DNA from: Candidatus Woesearchaeota archaeon
Lineage (GTDB): Archaea; Nanobdellota; Nanobdellia; Woesearchaeales; JACPBO01
DNA length: 64,000 nt
Assembly (NCBI GenBank): GCA_030651135.1
Contig: JAUSCS010000009.1
Location: 86,844-150,843 of the forward strand
Reading direction: 5' to 3'
The first letter of the stretch is position 1. The number at the start of each line of letters is the position of its first letter. This document shows, in pieces, positions 1-9,590 of the stretch. The position numbers and the translations under genes are program-made. A model generated the notes under the pieces. It saw nothing but the letters and a program-made list of their open reading frames with translations. It ran no database searches and was not told the origin of the DNA.

Positions 1-3000
1 TCTGTCCTGGTTGCCCCGGTATTGTCAGTCCATGTCCATTCAAGGACAGCTGTATCATACCTTACTTTTGATTCTGTTAATGGAACATAGGTGTCGCTGT
101 CTAAGATTTGTCCGGAGGTCAGAGTTCCTGTTCCGCCTTCTGCAGCAACACCCATGGTCTGCTCTGCGCCGGTGCAGTCGCACTTTCCCCCTGCGAAATT
201 AGTTGTATCGCAGGTATATCCGCTTGAGCATTTCAGATAAATTCTGTAACTCAAAGGAGAGCCTGCAACCAATCCGATTCCAAGATGATAACTCCATGTT
301 GTCAATCCAGATGGATTGCTTACAGGATTATACGCAATAAATCTTCTTGTACATGGATATAATATCGGCTGGCTTTGTATACTGACTGAAATGTTCTCAT
401 TCAATAATGTATTTACATCAAGATTCCAGTCGCCAGTGAATGCAAACAGGCAGATTGCATGAACTAACTTTCTTTCAGCAAACATTGTGCGCCATATTGT
501 TGAGCCGCCGTATCTGCCTGATATTGATTTCTGCACACCTGTTCCTGCAGATGTCAAAGCTCCCAAAAATCCTCCAATGCCTCCGGCAGATCTTCCGCCA
601 AAGCCCGAGCTGTATTTCTTTGTAAAGCACTTTATAAGATCATAAACAAGATCGCACACATACTGCGTCAATACTGCCTGGCATATTCCCGGATTTCCGT
701 CTCCCGTCAATAAGATTGTGTTGAAGCATGTTCTTATAGCATCCATCATGGATCTGTAAAGCGAAAGATAGCTTGTGATCCCCGGCAGGCAGACGCATTG
801 GATTGATCTTAACAAGCCAGAGGTCGGATCAACAATGTATTTCTTGTCTGTTGTGCCAAGGGCTGATAAAATATCATTGAATACTTTATCGGCGTTTGTT
901 GTAGTACTGGGAGTAGAATAACCTGCGTTGGTTACTGATGGGTTTGCTACATTCTTATAATCAGTTCTAAATGCATCAAGAGCAGTTTTATACGCTGGCT
1001 GTTCTTTATCTAATACCTGTAGATCTTTGAATATACTTGTCAGGTCTTCATCAGGAATGAATTCAGAAACTTCTGTTAATGGAATATGCCCTACTGCTGT
1101 TGGTATTGCTGCCGCTGTAATTTGTTTTCCCTGGAATGTATAGCCTCTCTTGACAGTATTTGTCGGCGGTTTGGTTGTATCGTCAGTCGTTATGCTGTAG
1201 AATATAGCCTCTCCATGCACATCTTTACTTTCTATTTTATGGCCTTCCTTATAATTTCCCAAGCCGCTTACAAGCTGCGGCGTTGCCTTTCCCTGAGGAT
1301 CGCAGAATCCTGCAACAGAATTAAAGATCTTTCTCGGAGTTGTACAAACATTCTTGTCATCAGGATTAACCAGACAGTAAGATTCTTCTAATTCATTAAA
1401 CCCGAACTTAGGATATGCTCCGCAAGCAGAATCCCATTCGCGCATGTATTCAAAGCCGCAGCAAGTTTTATCATAAGGATGAAGTTTTTTGCACTCTTCT
1501 GCAGATAAAGGAACTGTACTAGAAGAAGTCTCGCCTTTGTACCATTTATAAATGTCTTCCACTTTCTTTGCACCAACACCGCCTGTTGCCGTGTCTATAT
1601 CAACAAGCCCGCAGTCAGAATTTGCATTAACAACAAGATCTTTTGCACTAACTATTGTTGTTTTTTTACCGAGATCCGTTTGACCAAATAAATCTATACT
1701 TTCTTTTTTCTTTTCTTCAACATAATTCTGCAATGTAGGCGCAGCAGGGCAGAATATCCTGTCGCAGACCCAATGCATTGTCTGATCCCAGCTTATTCTT
1801 CTTTGTATTGAATCGCTGCAGGATTTGCATGCCTGATTCTTTCCGTTGTCATCGCTTGCAGTTGGCGAGAATGCTTGGTCGCACAACCCCTGCTCTGCAA
1901 CCTTTTTCATAGTGCCGCTGCCGCCAACAAGATTCTTTAATATCTCCCCTAATCCGCCTGAATACTCACAGTTCCATTTTTCATTGAACCAGTTGAAGAA
2001 GGAATATGCCCATGATCCCATGCAGCCATAAAACACCCATGTCTTGACCTGATTCAAAGGCTTCAATATCATATCTATCAATTCTATTGTTACATTCAGC
2101 AATTCAACAGATGAAGTTAAAAATGCCTTTGGAATTTTATCTGAGGGCGCTCTTCTGTCAATATTGACAATCACATCCCAGCACTGCTTCTGAGTCAGTG
2201 TCTGCGTTTGCGTCAAAGTTCCCTGCGTTCCTCCGACTCCTGGCGAGATGCTGTAGCCTGGAAGATTCGGGTCATGAAACCTTATTGTGAGCAGCAAGGG
2301 AATCTTAATGCAGCCCATTCCCGGGACAGGGCATTCATCGCTTCTGTGGTCGCTTAGATTATTTTCTTTCTCAAGTGATGTGTTGCCTTTTATTATTGAA
2401 TCGAGCCTTTTTATTTTGAGAATAACGTAGCCTGTTTTTTTGTCGCCGCTCCATATTGCCTGCGAGCTCTGCAGCCAGTCTTCATCATATTTTTCCTTCT
2501 GCTCTGCGCTTAACGGCATTATTTCCACAGTCGGGTTAGCTATTATATTTCCGTCCAGATAGCCGCTTTGCCATCCTATCTGGGAAGTTATCCCGATCTG
2601 CGACATTCCAATAAGCATCAGCTTCGGAGTGAGCATATCAGGAGTGGCTTCGCTTATGTTGACCTGCCACCATGCTCCGAATCCGCACTGCGTGTATTTT
2701 ATATCGCCCATAACAGGAGTGCTTTCCCTTTCAACAGAATCCTTTGCAATTAATTTTATTTTGTTTACATAAGCCGGAGAGTATTCTCCGCTTAGCCCTG
2801 TTGACGGCGTCCCAGCTATTCCTGTTGTTTCATATTCTTCCAATGTGCCTTCTTTTGTCAGGCTGATATCAACACTGAAAGTTCCGTCTGGCTCTGTCAC
2901 TTTTTCATATGAAGGCGTTGATTCATCATCATAATTGACATAAACATAAACAGTTGCATTTTTGCTTACTTTGCCTTTTACTGTAACATCCGGGATGTAG

Positions 3001-4538
3001 GACGGGCTTAATGCGCCAAGATTATTTTCAACTATCACAGGCGGATTAGGGTCAAACAAAGTTGTGTTCTCCTGAATTGTTACATGGCCTATGTTATCAG
3101 TTGCCTCGATTTTTATTTTGTTATAGCCGTTCTGCAGGCTAAGGCCAGTTGAAAAGTTGCCATGCACATTGTTCAGTATGGTTCGCGGGGTTATGATGTC
3201 AAAATCAACCACAGGAGGAAGCTGCGTTATCACGCTGCCGCCAGCCAAAGTTGTTGCGTAAAGCATTGCTGATTTCTGGCCTTCATTTCCCGATGCATCA
3301 ACTGCGCTGGCTTGGTAAGCATATGTTTTATTTGTGCTTACCATAACATCTGTGAAATCATTTGCAAGCCTTGTTGCTATTCTTCCAACATCTGTTCTGT
3401 AAACAGCATATTTGCTTAAGTCAGTTACATTGACGGGATTCCAGATTATCTTTATCGAACTGGCAGTTACAATGCTTTGGGAAACATTCTCTACAGCAGG
3501 CGGCGGGGTTGTGTCAAAGCTTTCTAAGCTGACATAAAATTTTATTGTTGAGTTCTTGTCAACTGTGCCGTTAACCTTTAATGTTTGCACTGGAGAAATT
3601 TGGGGAATTGGCGCTATGTCCAAATAAGGATATGTCAAATCAACAGTTATATTGTAATTTGCATCATTCTCATTTCCACTAGCATCTTTTGCATGCAGCC
3701 TTATCTTGTTCGGCACAACAGCAGGGTCAAGCACAACAGCAGGGAACAAAAATGTTCCATTGTAATCAGTTGTCAATGCCCTTTTCAGCACATCATTCTG
3801 ATAGAGCTGCACAGTTGTGTATTGCTTTGTTCTTCCGCTTATATCGAGCTGGGATGAGCCGTATAAAGTCGGAATTGTTGCATTGATGAAGGGGGGCGTT
3901 GTATCTGCATACTGCGCAACAAAGCTGAGCAAAGAAGAATTTGCGCAGTTGTTATAGGCATCGCATGAATTTGCGATATAGAAGTACTGTGTGTTGTTTG
4001 TCAAATCTGTCAGCTGGACATTATGCTGCGTAAGCATTCCGCCTACGCTGACTTCAGATCCGAGGTCAGTTGTTCCGCCATAATAAATCTTTGAAGTTGA
4101 AGCTTCATTAGTTGTCCAGCTTATTGTCGCAGTTGTTTCTGTTGTTGAAACTAAGATAGTTGATATAACCGGCGCAATAATATCACCTACGTTTGTATAG
4201 AAATAATAAGTATCTCCGCCGATTGCCGCGCTGTCACTTCCGCTTGCTGATGTTATGCTGTAATAATATTTTGAATCAGGCAGCAAATCAGGCAATGTTA
4301 AAGCATGCTCTGTTAAAAGAGCGGCATCTGAAACTGAGAAATCCCTATAGGAATAATTTCCATATATCGCTTTTGAATCAGCTGCAGCATCTGTATCCCA
4401 TAAAATATCAGCTGAACTTGAAGTAAGGTTTTTCACCCTGATGTTCGATATTGTCAGCGCATTTGCAGAATAAACCGGGAGCAGCAGCATCAAAGCTATT
4501 AAAAACAATGCAGTGATTTCTTTTTTGTTTGCTTTCAT
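1..4538 (-). CDS. Giant secreted Cys-rich surface protein with FnIII-like modules (3' end beyond window)
   Basis: An open frame of 1512 codons without a stop runs off the left edge. It starts with a signal peptide (MKANKKEITALFLIALMLLL, then PVYSANA). The N-terminal part has fibronectin-III-like and other Ig-like modules (TTETTATISWTTNEAST, SSIKIIWNP) for roughly 600 residues. The C-terminal half is rich in paired cysteines (CKSCSDSI, CCGFEYM, CVCLPGITSYLSLYR). Its ATG overlaps the stop of the upstream anchored protein by four bases (ATGA), so the two are probably co-translated. It resembles the 1008-residue protein at 14021-17047, including the C-x-PGI-...-YR block near 620-805. Role is inferred to be cell-surface adhesion or envelope structure; substrate unknown. 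Confidence 0.85.
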   Translation of the reverse strand, partial: MKANKKEITALFLIALMLLLPVYSANALTISNIRVKNLTSSSADILWDTDAAADSKAIYGNYSYRDFSVSDAALLTEHALTLPDLLPDSKYYYSITSASGSDSAAIGGDTYYFYTNVGDIIAPVISTILVSTTETTATISWTTNEASTSKIYYGGTTDLGSEVSVGGMLTQHNVQLTDLTNNTQYFYIANSCDAYNNCANSSLLSFVAQYADTTPPFINATIPTLYGSSQLDISGRTKQYTTVQLYQNDVLKRALTTDYNGTFLFPAVVLDPAVVPNKIRLHAKDASGNENDANYNITVDLTYPYLDIAPIPQISPVQTLKVNGTVDKNSTIKFYVSLESFDTTPPPAVENVSQSIVTASSIKIIWNPVNVTDLSKYAVYRTDVGRIATRLANDFTDVMVSTNKTYAYQASAVDASGNEGQKSAMLYATTLAGGSVITQLPPVVDFDIITPRTILNNVHGNFSTGLSLQNGYNKIKIEATDNIGHVTIQENTTLFDPNPPVIVENNLGALSPSYIPDVTVKGKVSKNATVYVYVNYDDESTPSYEKVTEPDGTFSVDISLTKEGTLEEYETTGIAGTPSTGLSGEYSPAYVNKIKLIAKDSVERESTPVMGDIKYTQCGFGAWWQVNISEATPDMLTPKLMLIGMSQIGITSQIGWQSGYLDGNIIANPTVEIMPLSAEQKEKYDEDWLQSSQAIWSGDKKTGYVILKIKRLDSIIKGNTSLEKENNLSDHRSDECPVPGMGCIKIPLLLTIRFHDPNLPGYSISPGVGGTQGTLTQTQTLTQKQCWDVIVNIDRRAPSDKIPKAFLTSSVELLNVTIELIDMILKPLNQVKTWVFYGCMGSWAYSFFNWFNEKWNCEYSGGLGEILKNLVGGSGTMKKVAEQGLCDQAFSPTASDDNGKNQACKSCSDSIQRRISWDQTMHWVCDRIFCPAAPTLQNYVEEKKKESIDLFGQTDLGKKTTIVSAKDLVVNANSDCGLVDIDTATGGVGAKKVEDIYKWYKGETSSSTVPLSAEECKKLHPYDKTCCGFEYMREWDSACGAYPKFGFNELEESYCLVNPDDKNVCTTPRKIFNSVAGFCDPQGKATPQLVSGLGNYKEGHKIESKDVHGEAIFYSITTDDTTKPPTNTVKRGYTFQGKQITAAAIPTAVGHIPLTEVSEFIPDEDLTSIFKDLQVLDKEQPAYKTALDAFRTDYKNVANPSVTNAGYSTPSTTTNADKVFNDILSALGTTDKKYIVDPTSGLLRSIQCVCLPGITSYLSLYRSMMDAIRTCFNTILLTGDGNPGICQAVLTQYVCDLVYDLIKCFTKKYSSGFGGRSAGGIGGFLGALTSAGTGVQKSISGRYGGSTIWRTMFAERKLVHAICLFAFTGDWNLDVNTLLNENISVSIQSQPILYPCTRRFIAYNPVSNPSGLTTWSYHLGIGLVAGSPLSYRIYLKCSSGYTCDTTNFAGGKCDCTGAEQTMGVAAEGGTGTLTSGQILDSDTYVPLTESKVRYDTAVLEWTWTDNTGATRT

Positions 4539-6565
4539 TCCAGTACAGGCACCAGCTGTGTTTGATATTCCTGTTTTTCCAGGTCGCCTATTAAGTTCAT
4601 CTGATCGTCATTTGTTACAGGAGTTGGAGCCTTCTCAATAACATTAAACTTAATCTTTGTCTTGCCTTCCAAGTCAAGCTCGCTGACTGACCATATTCCC
4701 TTATAGCCGCCAATCATCTTTTCGCCCTTTGTTAAAATAAGAAATAAGTTATATGTTGTATCTTCGTCAAGCAAATCGATCTTTTTGTCAGATTCAGGCA
4801 TTGTGCTGTCAAAGGGATATGCCCTATATAAATCGTAGCTTCCATCTTCCTGCGACAGATATATCGTAACTGACTCATCACCTGCAAGCTGCAATTCTGA
4901 TGCAGGCGCTGTTGTTTTTCGCTTTACAATTTCAAAGTCAAGTGATTTAAGCGCTTTGAGCTCTATTGTAAATGGCGATTTGATAAATTGGTTTACAGCA
5001 TCCATGTATCCTTCTTTTCTCGCTTCTATATTGCCATACTTGCAGAATGAAGGCAAATTTGTTATTAGCTGATAGCTTCCAGATGATTGCTTTGTCTGCC
5101 CTAGATTGCATCTGTATCTTCCGCATGTAAAAGATATATTGACTGCATTTAATTCCATGTTTGAAAGCCCTTCTCTTTTGCCAGTTGCCCTTATTTCAAC
5201 TGCCTCTGGGCTGCGCTGGCCGCAATATGCTGCATCTTCTATTGGCGGATTGAATTCTGCCGGTGCAATTTCAGTTGTTCTCCTTGCTTCATTGCTCTTC
5301 AGCATGATTGGAATTGCAAAATGGAATGAAAAGCCATTGCCGTTGAATGCGGCGTCATCTGATAGCATTACTTCAACCGGATAAGAAACATCATAGGTGA
5401 AATGATAAATATTTACGCACATGAAGCTGAGGAATTTCTGCGATGTTTTCCCTGTATTTGATTTCAGCAATCCGTCTTTTGAAGGCCTCACAGCCAGGTC
5501 AATGCCCCATATTGGCTGATACCTGAATCCTACTTTCAAGTCGCTCGGCTTTGTTTTTACATCCCAGAAATAATGGAAATAATCATATGCATCTTCTGGC
5601 AGCGGAGCAGAGGGAGCTTTAACGCTGCTCAATTCAGCCTGCGTGTCTGTAAACTCTGGAATTGAAAAAAGACCCTCGTCTTCAGGAAGATAATTTATGT
5701 TTGCTGCTTTTTTTCTAAGCTCATCATGATATTTGCCATATTCCTCATACACTGATTCAGGCGCTGAAAAAGGAGCATAGCCTGTATTCTTTATTCTTAC
5801 AAGCGGAGCAGTGTAATAGACCATGCTTTGCAGCTCTTTTCTTACATCCAAAATATTCCACGTAAGCTGATCGCATCTGAAGTCCATCCCGGTTAAGGGC
5901 GTTTTCGGATTCATTGCAATCAAATTCACAGTCATGTTCTCAAACAGCCCGTCCTTGTTTTCAGCTTCAAGGATTTTTTTTGCCAGCTCATAGATCTTTT
6001 TCAGCTTAACGTCTGAATGCACAGAGAAATCCTTCAGCTTTGTTTCTTCACCCGTTATTATATTTTTGATTTTAAGCCTGTAATCAACATTGATCACAAC
6101 ATCATTTTCAGCGATTTTTGTCTGCGCTGCAGGCTGCTTTACTATTTCAATATCAAAATCCTGCCTGAATGAAGCAAGATCCTGTATGCAGTCATTGATG
6201 TTTTCCTCTATATAATCGCTTATCTGCTGCTCCATCTGCTTCTCTGAAGGAATATGCGAGGCAGCATCATAATACCAGTAAGGCACTTTGTAAGGCCCGA
6301 AGAAGAATATGTTTTTTGCAGGGTTATTTTTTATTGAGTTTGGCAATACAACATAGCCGCCTTGCTGGCCCAATCTTGCTATTGCATCCTGGCTGACAAC
6401 ATTGACGCAGGAATCTATGTAATTGCGGATTGGCGAGATGTAGGGTGGAATTACCCTGCTTGGGAAGAACATCGTCTTTTGTGAAAGAAAAGAAATAAGA
6501 GTGGCAGCAGCTATTACAATTACAAGTGCGACTATCATGAAAACTGTTATCTGCGCTCTTTTCAT
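4535..6565 (-). CDS. KAQIT-type N-terminally anchored surface protein (676 aa)
   Basis: The protein starts MKRAQITVFMIVALVIVIAA, a short basic stretch and A-Q junction followed by one hydrophobic helix. This resembles a class III (type IV pilin-like) signal, although cleavage is not shown. The long remainder should be extracytoplasmic. It shares with the proteins at 17049-19184 and 42586-43626 a Y/F-x-D/E-SC motif followed by GGY near residues 50-75, a PYWYYD-like block, and a second conserved cysteine near residue 150 (NDCIQDL). These two cysteines may form a disulfide. Genes for a 246-residue membrane protein and a giant secreted protein flank it on the same strand, and its stop overlaps the giant protein's ATG. 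I know no assigned function for this family. Confidence 0.85.
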   Translation of the reverse strand: MKRAQITVFMIVALVIVIAAATLISFLSQKTMFFPSRVIPPYISPIRNYIDSCVNVVSQDAIARLGQQGGYVVLPNSIKNNPAKNIFFFGPYKVPYWYYDAASHIPSEKQMEQQISDYIEENINDCIQDLASFRQDFDIEIVKQPAAQTKIAENDVVINVDYRLKIKNIITGEETKLKDFSVHSDVKLKKIYELAKKILEAENKDGLFENMTVNLIAMNPKTPLTGMDFRCDQLTWNILDVRKELQSMVYYTAPLVRIKNTGYAPFSAPESVYEEYGKYHDELRKKAANINYLPEDEGLFSIPEFTDTQAELSSVKAPSAPLPEDAYDYFHYFWDVKTKPSDLKVGFRYQPIWGIDLAVRPSKDGLLKSNTGKTSQKFLSFMCVNIYHFTYDVSYPVEVMLSDDAAFNGNGFSFHFAIPIMLKSNEARRTTEIAPAEFNPPIEDAAYCGQRSPEAVEIRATGKREGLSNMELNAVNISFTCGRYRCNLGQTKQSSGSYQLITNLPSFCKYGNIEARKEGYMDAVNQFIKSPFTIELKALKSLDFEIVKRKTTAPASELQLAGDESVTIYLSQEDGSYDLYRAYPFDSTMPESDKKIDLLDEDTTYNLFLILTKGEKMIGGYKGIWSVSELDLEGKTKIKFNVIEKAPTPVTNDDQMNLIGDLEKQEYQTQLVPVLE

Positions 6566-6577
6566 CTATCCTCTTTT

Positions 6578-7318
6578 TTAATTGCTATCAAGCATTATCG
6601 CCGTGTAGCTTCTGAACCAGGCAAGGCAGTACAAAAGCACTATTGCCGCAATTATGGGTGCTGCCGGCATGCCCAGCAATGCTATGAAATTTGAAGCGTA
6701 AGCCGCTATTCCCGCTATGACCAAAGCTATGAAAATATAAAGCTCTTCCACACCTAACTGCAATGCTGTTTTTATTGATTTAAATACTTTTCCTCTTTTT
6801 GCGAGCAATATGTAGAGGATATTTGTGAAGTAGATTGTTAACAGTAATGCCAGCATAAACAGGCTGATCATCACATTTTCCTTGAACAATTTAAAAATTG
6901 CAAAAAATAGGATTAAAACTGCGGGAATCCATATGAGATTTGCAAGAAAGAAGTTTTTGAAATAGTTTAAATCAGGCTTTTTGCCTAATAAAACAGCGTA
7001 AACAATGCCCTGGAAAATTACAATCATTAAAAAAGCAAACAAAACGAATAAAAAAGCGTAAAGGTATAATGCATTGAAAAAGGACTGCATCGCGGCTGTT
7101 GTTGCTTCTAACTGGGTTAAAGATGTTGTTGCGAGATCGCTTATCTTGTTTTTTCCGACTATTGCTGCTGCTTGATTTATTCCATACTCAAGAAAATAGG
7201 CTGCATTGGCCAGCAGGAACAGGAAGATAAAGTCGAGCAGCATTATTAGCAGGAATCTTGGCTTCGGAATAAAGGAATGAAGCAAAGTCCTTAACCAGCT
7301 TTCTGTTTTTTTTGGCAT
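6578..7318 (-). CDS. Polytopic membrane protein, unknown function
   Basis: This 246-residue protein has about six hydrophobic segments, near residues 20-42, 85-110, 120-142, 148-172, 190-212 and 215-238, with short charged loops. No catalytic motif is visible. It lies 12 bases upstream of the KAQIT-type protein and starts one base after the stop of the nucleotidyltransferase gene at 7320-7940, so all are probably on one transcript. Its place at the head of the surface-protein genes suggests a role in membrane assembly or export of those proteins, but this is inference from position only. Confidence 0.75.
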   Translation of the reverse strand: MPKKTESWLRTLLHSFIPKPRFLLIMLLDFIFLFLLANAAYFLEYGINQAAAIVGKNKISDLATTSLTQLEATTAAMQSFFNALYLYAFLFVLFAFLMIVIFQGIVYAVLLGKKPDLNYFKNFFLANLIWIPAVLILFFAIFKLFKENVMISLFMLALLLTIYFTNILYILLAKRGKVFKSIKTALQLGVEELYIFIALVIAGIAAYASNFIALLGMPAAPIIAAIVLLYCLAWFRSYTAIMLDSN

Positions 7319-7319
7319 T

Positions 7320-7940
7320 TTAATTCCTTTTTAATTCATCTAAAATCTTGGTCTTTTTCAGCTTTAGCTGCCTTGGATTTAGCTCAAGGTATTGCATGTC
7401 TTTGAAATTCTTTATTATTTCAGTTAATCTGTATTTAAAATGTTCTATTTTGTATTTTTTTAGCAGCTCAAGATATTTTTTAAAGTTTATATCGGTGAAG
7501 CACAATAAAGTCATTATATCGATCCTGTCCTTTCCGCCTTTGACTGATTTTTCCCTGTCAATTTCTGCGCCTTGCTTTAATATTAATAGAGCTTCTGGGA
7601 TCACAACATTAAAGTTTTCTATTTTTGTGGAATAATTTTTAAGGTCCTCAACAGGAATCGCCAATTTTGAGAAAAATGGGGCGTAAATATCAACATCAAT
7701 CTCTTCGAAGCTTATCTCATATTTTTTAAGATTGTCATTCTTTTTTAAATTATAATTTTCCTTCAGATACTCCAATTGCCTCAGATCTGTTAATGCTATA
7801 TCAAGGTCTTTTGATTTGTGCAGCTTTGTCCACAGGTAAGCAGCCCAGCCGCCAATAACTATAAATCCGAATGGCTTTTTATTTAATTCAACAAGAATGT
7901 CCCAGCTTTTTTCAGTCAATAAGCTATTCCAAAATTCCAT
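7320..7940 (-). CDS. Nucleotidyltransferase-fold protein (AbiEii-like)
   Basis: The 206-residue protein carries IGGWAAYLWTKLHKSKDLDIA near residues 29-49, the GG-x-A-x(n)-K-DLDI pattern of the minimal nucleotidyltransferase/AbiEii superfamily, with a further acidic strand EEIDVDIYAP near residue 90. A basic helical tail follows. Its start overlaps the end of the helix-turn-helix gene at 7924-8508 by 17 bases, which is the gene order regulator then nucleotidyltransferase seen in AbiE-type (type IV) toxin-antitoxin systems. It could instead be a housekeeping nucleotidyltransferase of unknown substrate. The downstream neighbours are surface-protein genes. Confidence 0.75.
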   Translation of the reverse strand: MEFWNSLLTEKSWDILVELNKKPFGFIVIGGWAAYLWTKLHKSKDLDIALTDLRQLEYLKENYNLKKNDNLKKYEISFEEIDVDIYAPFFSKLAIPVEDLKNYSTKIENFNVVIPEALLILKQGAEIDREKSVKGGKDRIDIMTLLCFTDINFKKYLELLKKYKIEHFKYRLTEIIKNFKDMQYLELNPRQLKLKKTKILDELKRN

Positions 7941-8508
7941 TTAATCGCTTCTCCAGGGCCTTTAAAAAATCCTTTGCATACCATTCCCTTAAATTCCACA
8001 AATCGGCAAATAACTGGGCTGTTGTTGAGCTTTTGCCGTATTTATCTATGGCGCTGTCTTTTTTTAACACAAATAAGTTGGGGTTGTTGATATTTTTCGG
8101 AAATCTTTTTTCAATTTCTTCATCGCCATAAACATAAACTTCTGAATAATCCGCAGGGACATCCCCGAATTTCATTCTATACGCGGAATATGCGGCGTAT
8201 ACGGCAGTATCAGGCATTTCAGACTCTATTTTCCTAACAGGCTTTTCGACCCTTGTTTTATATATTGCGTCTTTTTCTATGTTCCTTGTGCTTGCCCAAT
8301 AATAGAGGATTTTCTTGGCATCAATAACATCAAAATTCCTTTGGTTCACCTTTACTGAATTCATCTTTACTAATGGCTTTAATGCAAGATTCACTGTGCT
8401 TAATGAGATCTTTAAAGTTTTAGCTAATTCGGACTGCGTCAATGTCTTATTTTTCTTCTCTATAAACTGGTAGAGCACTTCCCTGTAGACAAATTCGATC
8501 TTTTTCAC
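7924..8508 (-). CDS. Winged-helix regulator paired with nucleotidyltransferase (AbiEi-like)
   Basis: The first 60 of 194 residues form a winged-helix domain (LTQSELAKTLKISLSTVNLA is the recognition region). The rest is a mixed alpha/beta domain without a recognised motif. It is the first gene of a minus-strand operon that continues through the nucleotidyltransferase and the surface-protein genes. A BRE/TATA promoter lies 22-37 bases before the ATG, so the mRNA is probably leaderless. A perfect 7-bp palindrome further upstream (8579-8593) may be its operator. By analogy with AbiEi it would repress its own operon and restrain the partner. Confidence 0.72.
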   Translation of the reverse strand: MKKIEFVYREVLYQFIEKKNKTLTQSELAKTLKISLSTVNLALKPLVKMNSVKVNQRNFDVIDAKKILYYWASTRNIEKDAIYKTRVEKPVRKIESEMPDTAVYAAYSAYRMKFGDVPADYSEVYVYGDEEIEKRFPKNINNPNLFVLKKDSAIDKYGKSSTTAQLFADLWNLREWYAKDFLKALEKRLNGILE

Positions 8509-8527
8509 GATTTAAATTAAAACACCT

Positions 8528-8545
8528 TTATTTATAAATCTTTCG
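8528..8545 (-). promoter_or_regulatory. BRE/TATA promoter of the AbiE-like operon
   Basis: On the minus strand the sequence reads CGAAAGATTTATAAATA, an archaeal BRE followed by a TATA box. The box centre is about 25-28 bases before the ATG at 8508, which predicts a leaderless transcript. Confidence 0.65.
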
Positions 8546-8578
8546 ATTTTCTAAGAAAGATATTTAAGTTAGGTCATA

Positions 8579-8593
8579 GTAACTTAAAGTTAC
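8579..8593. promoter_or_regulatory. Perfect 7-bp palindrome, candidate operator
   Basis: GTAACTT and AAGTTAC are separated by a single A. The site is about 35-50 bp upstream of the TATA box of the regulator gene that starts at 8508, in the gap between the two toxin-antitoxin modules. Binding by that regulator is inferred, not shown. Confidence 0.45.
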
Positions 8594-8619
8594 CATATGG
8601 AAACTCACAGCACTAGTGA

Positions 8620-8643
8620 AGCTTTCGCTTTTTGGTGAAAGCT
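8620..8643. other. Hairpin between two toxin-antitoxin modules
   Basis: AGCTTTCGC pairs with GTGAAAGCT (nine positions, one of them a non-Watson-Crick pair) around a six-base loop. It lies just downstream of the AbiEii gene that ends at 8670, so it may mark that transcript's end. No uridine run follows on the minus strand. Confidence 0.4.
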
Positions 8644-8669
8644 ATAAAAATACAGTAGAATGTGTATTG

Positions 8670-9590
8670 TTACACTTCAATTTCTTTAAGGATTTTTTGC
8701 AAAAATAGCCTGATTCTCACTGCAAAATCTTCAAACTCTTCTTTTTTCAAGTTCTGAACTATTAAGTGCTTTACTTCATCATAAGAAAAATCAATATTGC
8801 CGATTTTTTCCTTGATTAATATGAGGCTCTCCTTATATTTTTCATAATATTTGATTGCGAAAGCTATTTTTTCTTTTGCCTCTTTTGCCAAATCTTCCGG
8901 TTTTATCTTAAATCTTTGATAAATAAAAAAAAGATCAAGAGCGTCTCTTGATTTTTTGGCTTTTCTTGTAACTAAAGAGCGTATCTTTTCTGCTGCAATC
9001 TCTCTGATATCATAAGCAAGAAGCTCCCTTTTTTCATAAAAAACAATAAACTCCTGAAAGTAAATCTTTTCCTCGCTTCTTAGGCCCTCTTTTATCAAGG
9101 AGAGCGTTTCCATTGATTTTACTTCAAACTTAATTTTTTCTAGAAAGTTAATTTGCAGCTTTATAAAAGAAAAGGCGCCTGTAAAAACCGACTCATACCA
9201 AATTTTAAATGTAACAAGTTTGTTATTGCTCCCTAGCTCCACATATTTTCGGTCAGCCTTGTCAAAAACAAAATTTAAGCCAATAGCTTCAAGCTGTTTT
9301 CCAAGCTCATTTATCTTCTCCTTGCAGAGTTTCTTTATCTGGTTTGCAGATTTGTTCTCTAATAATTTTTGATTTGCAAACGTAAAATCCAAATCTTCCG
9401 AAAATCTGAAATAATCAAGGTAGATTTTTGCCAGGCAAGTTCCCCCTTTGAAAATATACTCCTCCAGATTTAATTTTGATAAAAGCACATTCAGGTAAAA
9501 ATCCTTTTCGATAAGCTCAAGAGAGGCTGTCCCTGTCTTCTCTTGGATAAACAGCAGAAATTCCCTCAGCTTGGCTTTGTTTATTTCCAT
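8670..9590 (-). CDS. AbiEii/AbiGii-family nucleotidyltransferase toxin
   Basis: The 306-residue protein has the family hallmark FKGGTCLAKIYLDYFRFSED followed by LDF near residues 43-66: KGGT-x-L-x-K, then R-x-S-x-DLDF, which forms the nucleotidyltransferase active site. Length and order fit AbiEii, the toxin half of type IV toxin-antitoxin (abortive infection) systems, which transfers nucleotides to RNA in characterised relatives. The start overlaps the end of the AbiEi-like gene by ten bases, indicating translational coupling. No key residue is obviously missing, so it is probably active. The target in this organism is unknown. Confidence 0.88.
   Translation of the reverse strand: MEINKAKLREFLLFIQEKTGTASLELIEKDFYLNVLLSKLNLEEYIFKGGTCLAKIYLDYFRFSEDLDFTFANQKLLENKSANQIKKLCKEKINELGKQLEAIGLNFVFDKADRKYVELGSNNKLVTFKIWYESVFTGAFSFIKLQINFLEKIKFEVKSMETLSLIKEGLRSEEKIYFQEFIVFYEKRELLAYDIREIAAEKIRSLVTRKAKKSRDALDLFFIYQRFKIKPEDLAKEAKEKIAFAIKYYEKYKESLILIKEKIGNIDFSYDEVKHLIVQNLKKEEFEDFAVRIRLFLQKILKEIEV

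Noticed and set aside
15-2750. Several plus-strand frames of 60-100 codons opposite the first gene
   Set aside because: All are antisense to one continuous 1512-codon frame with a signal peptide and domain structure; they are shadows.
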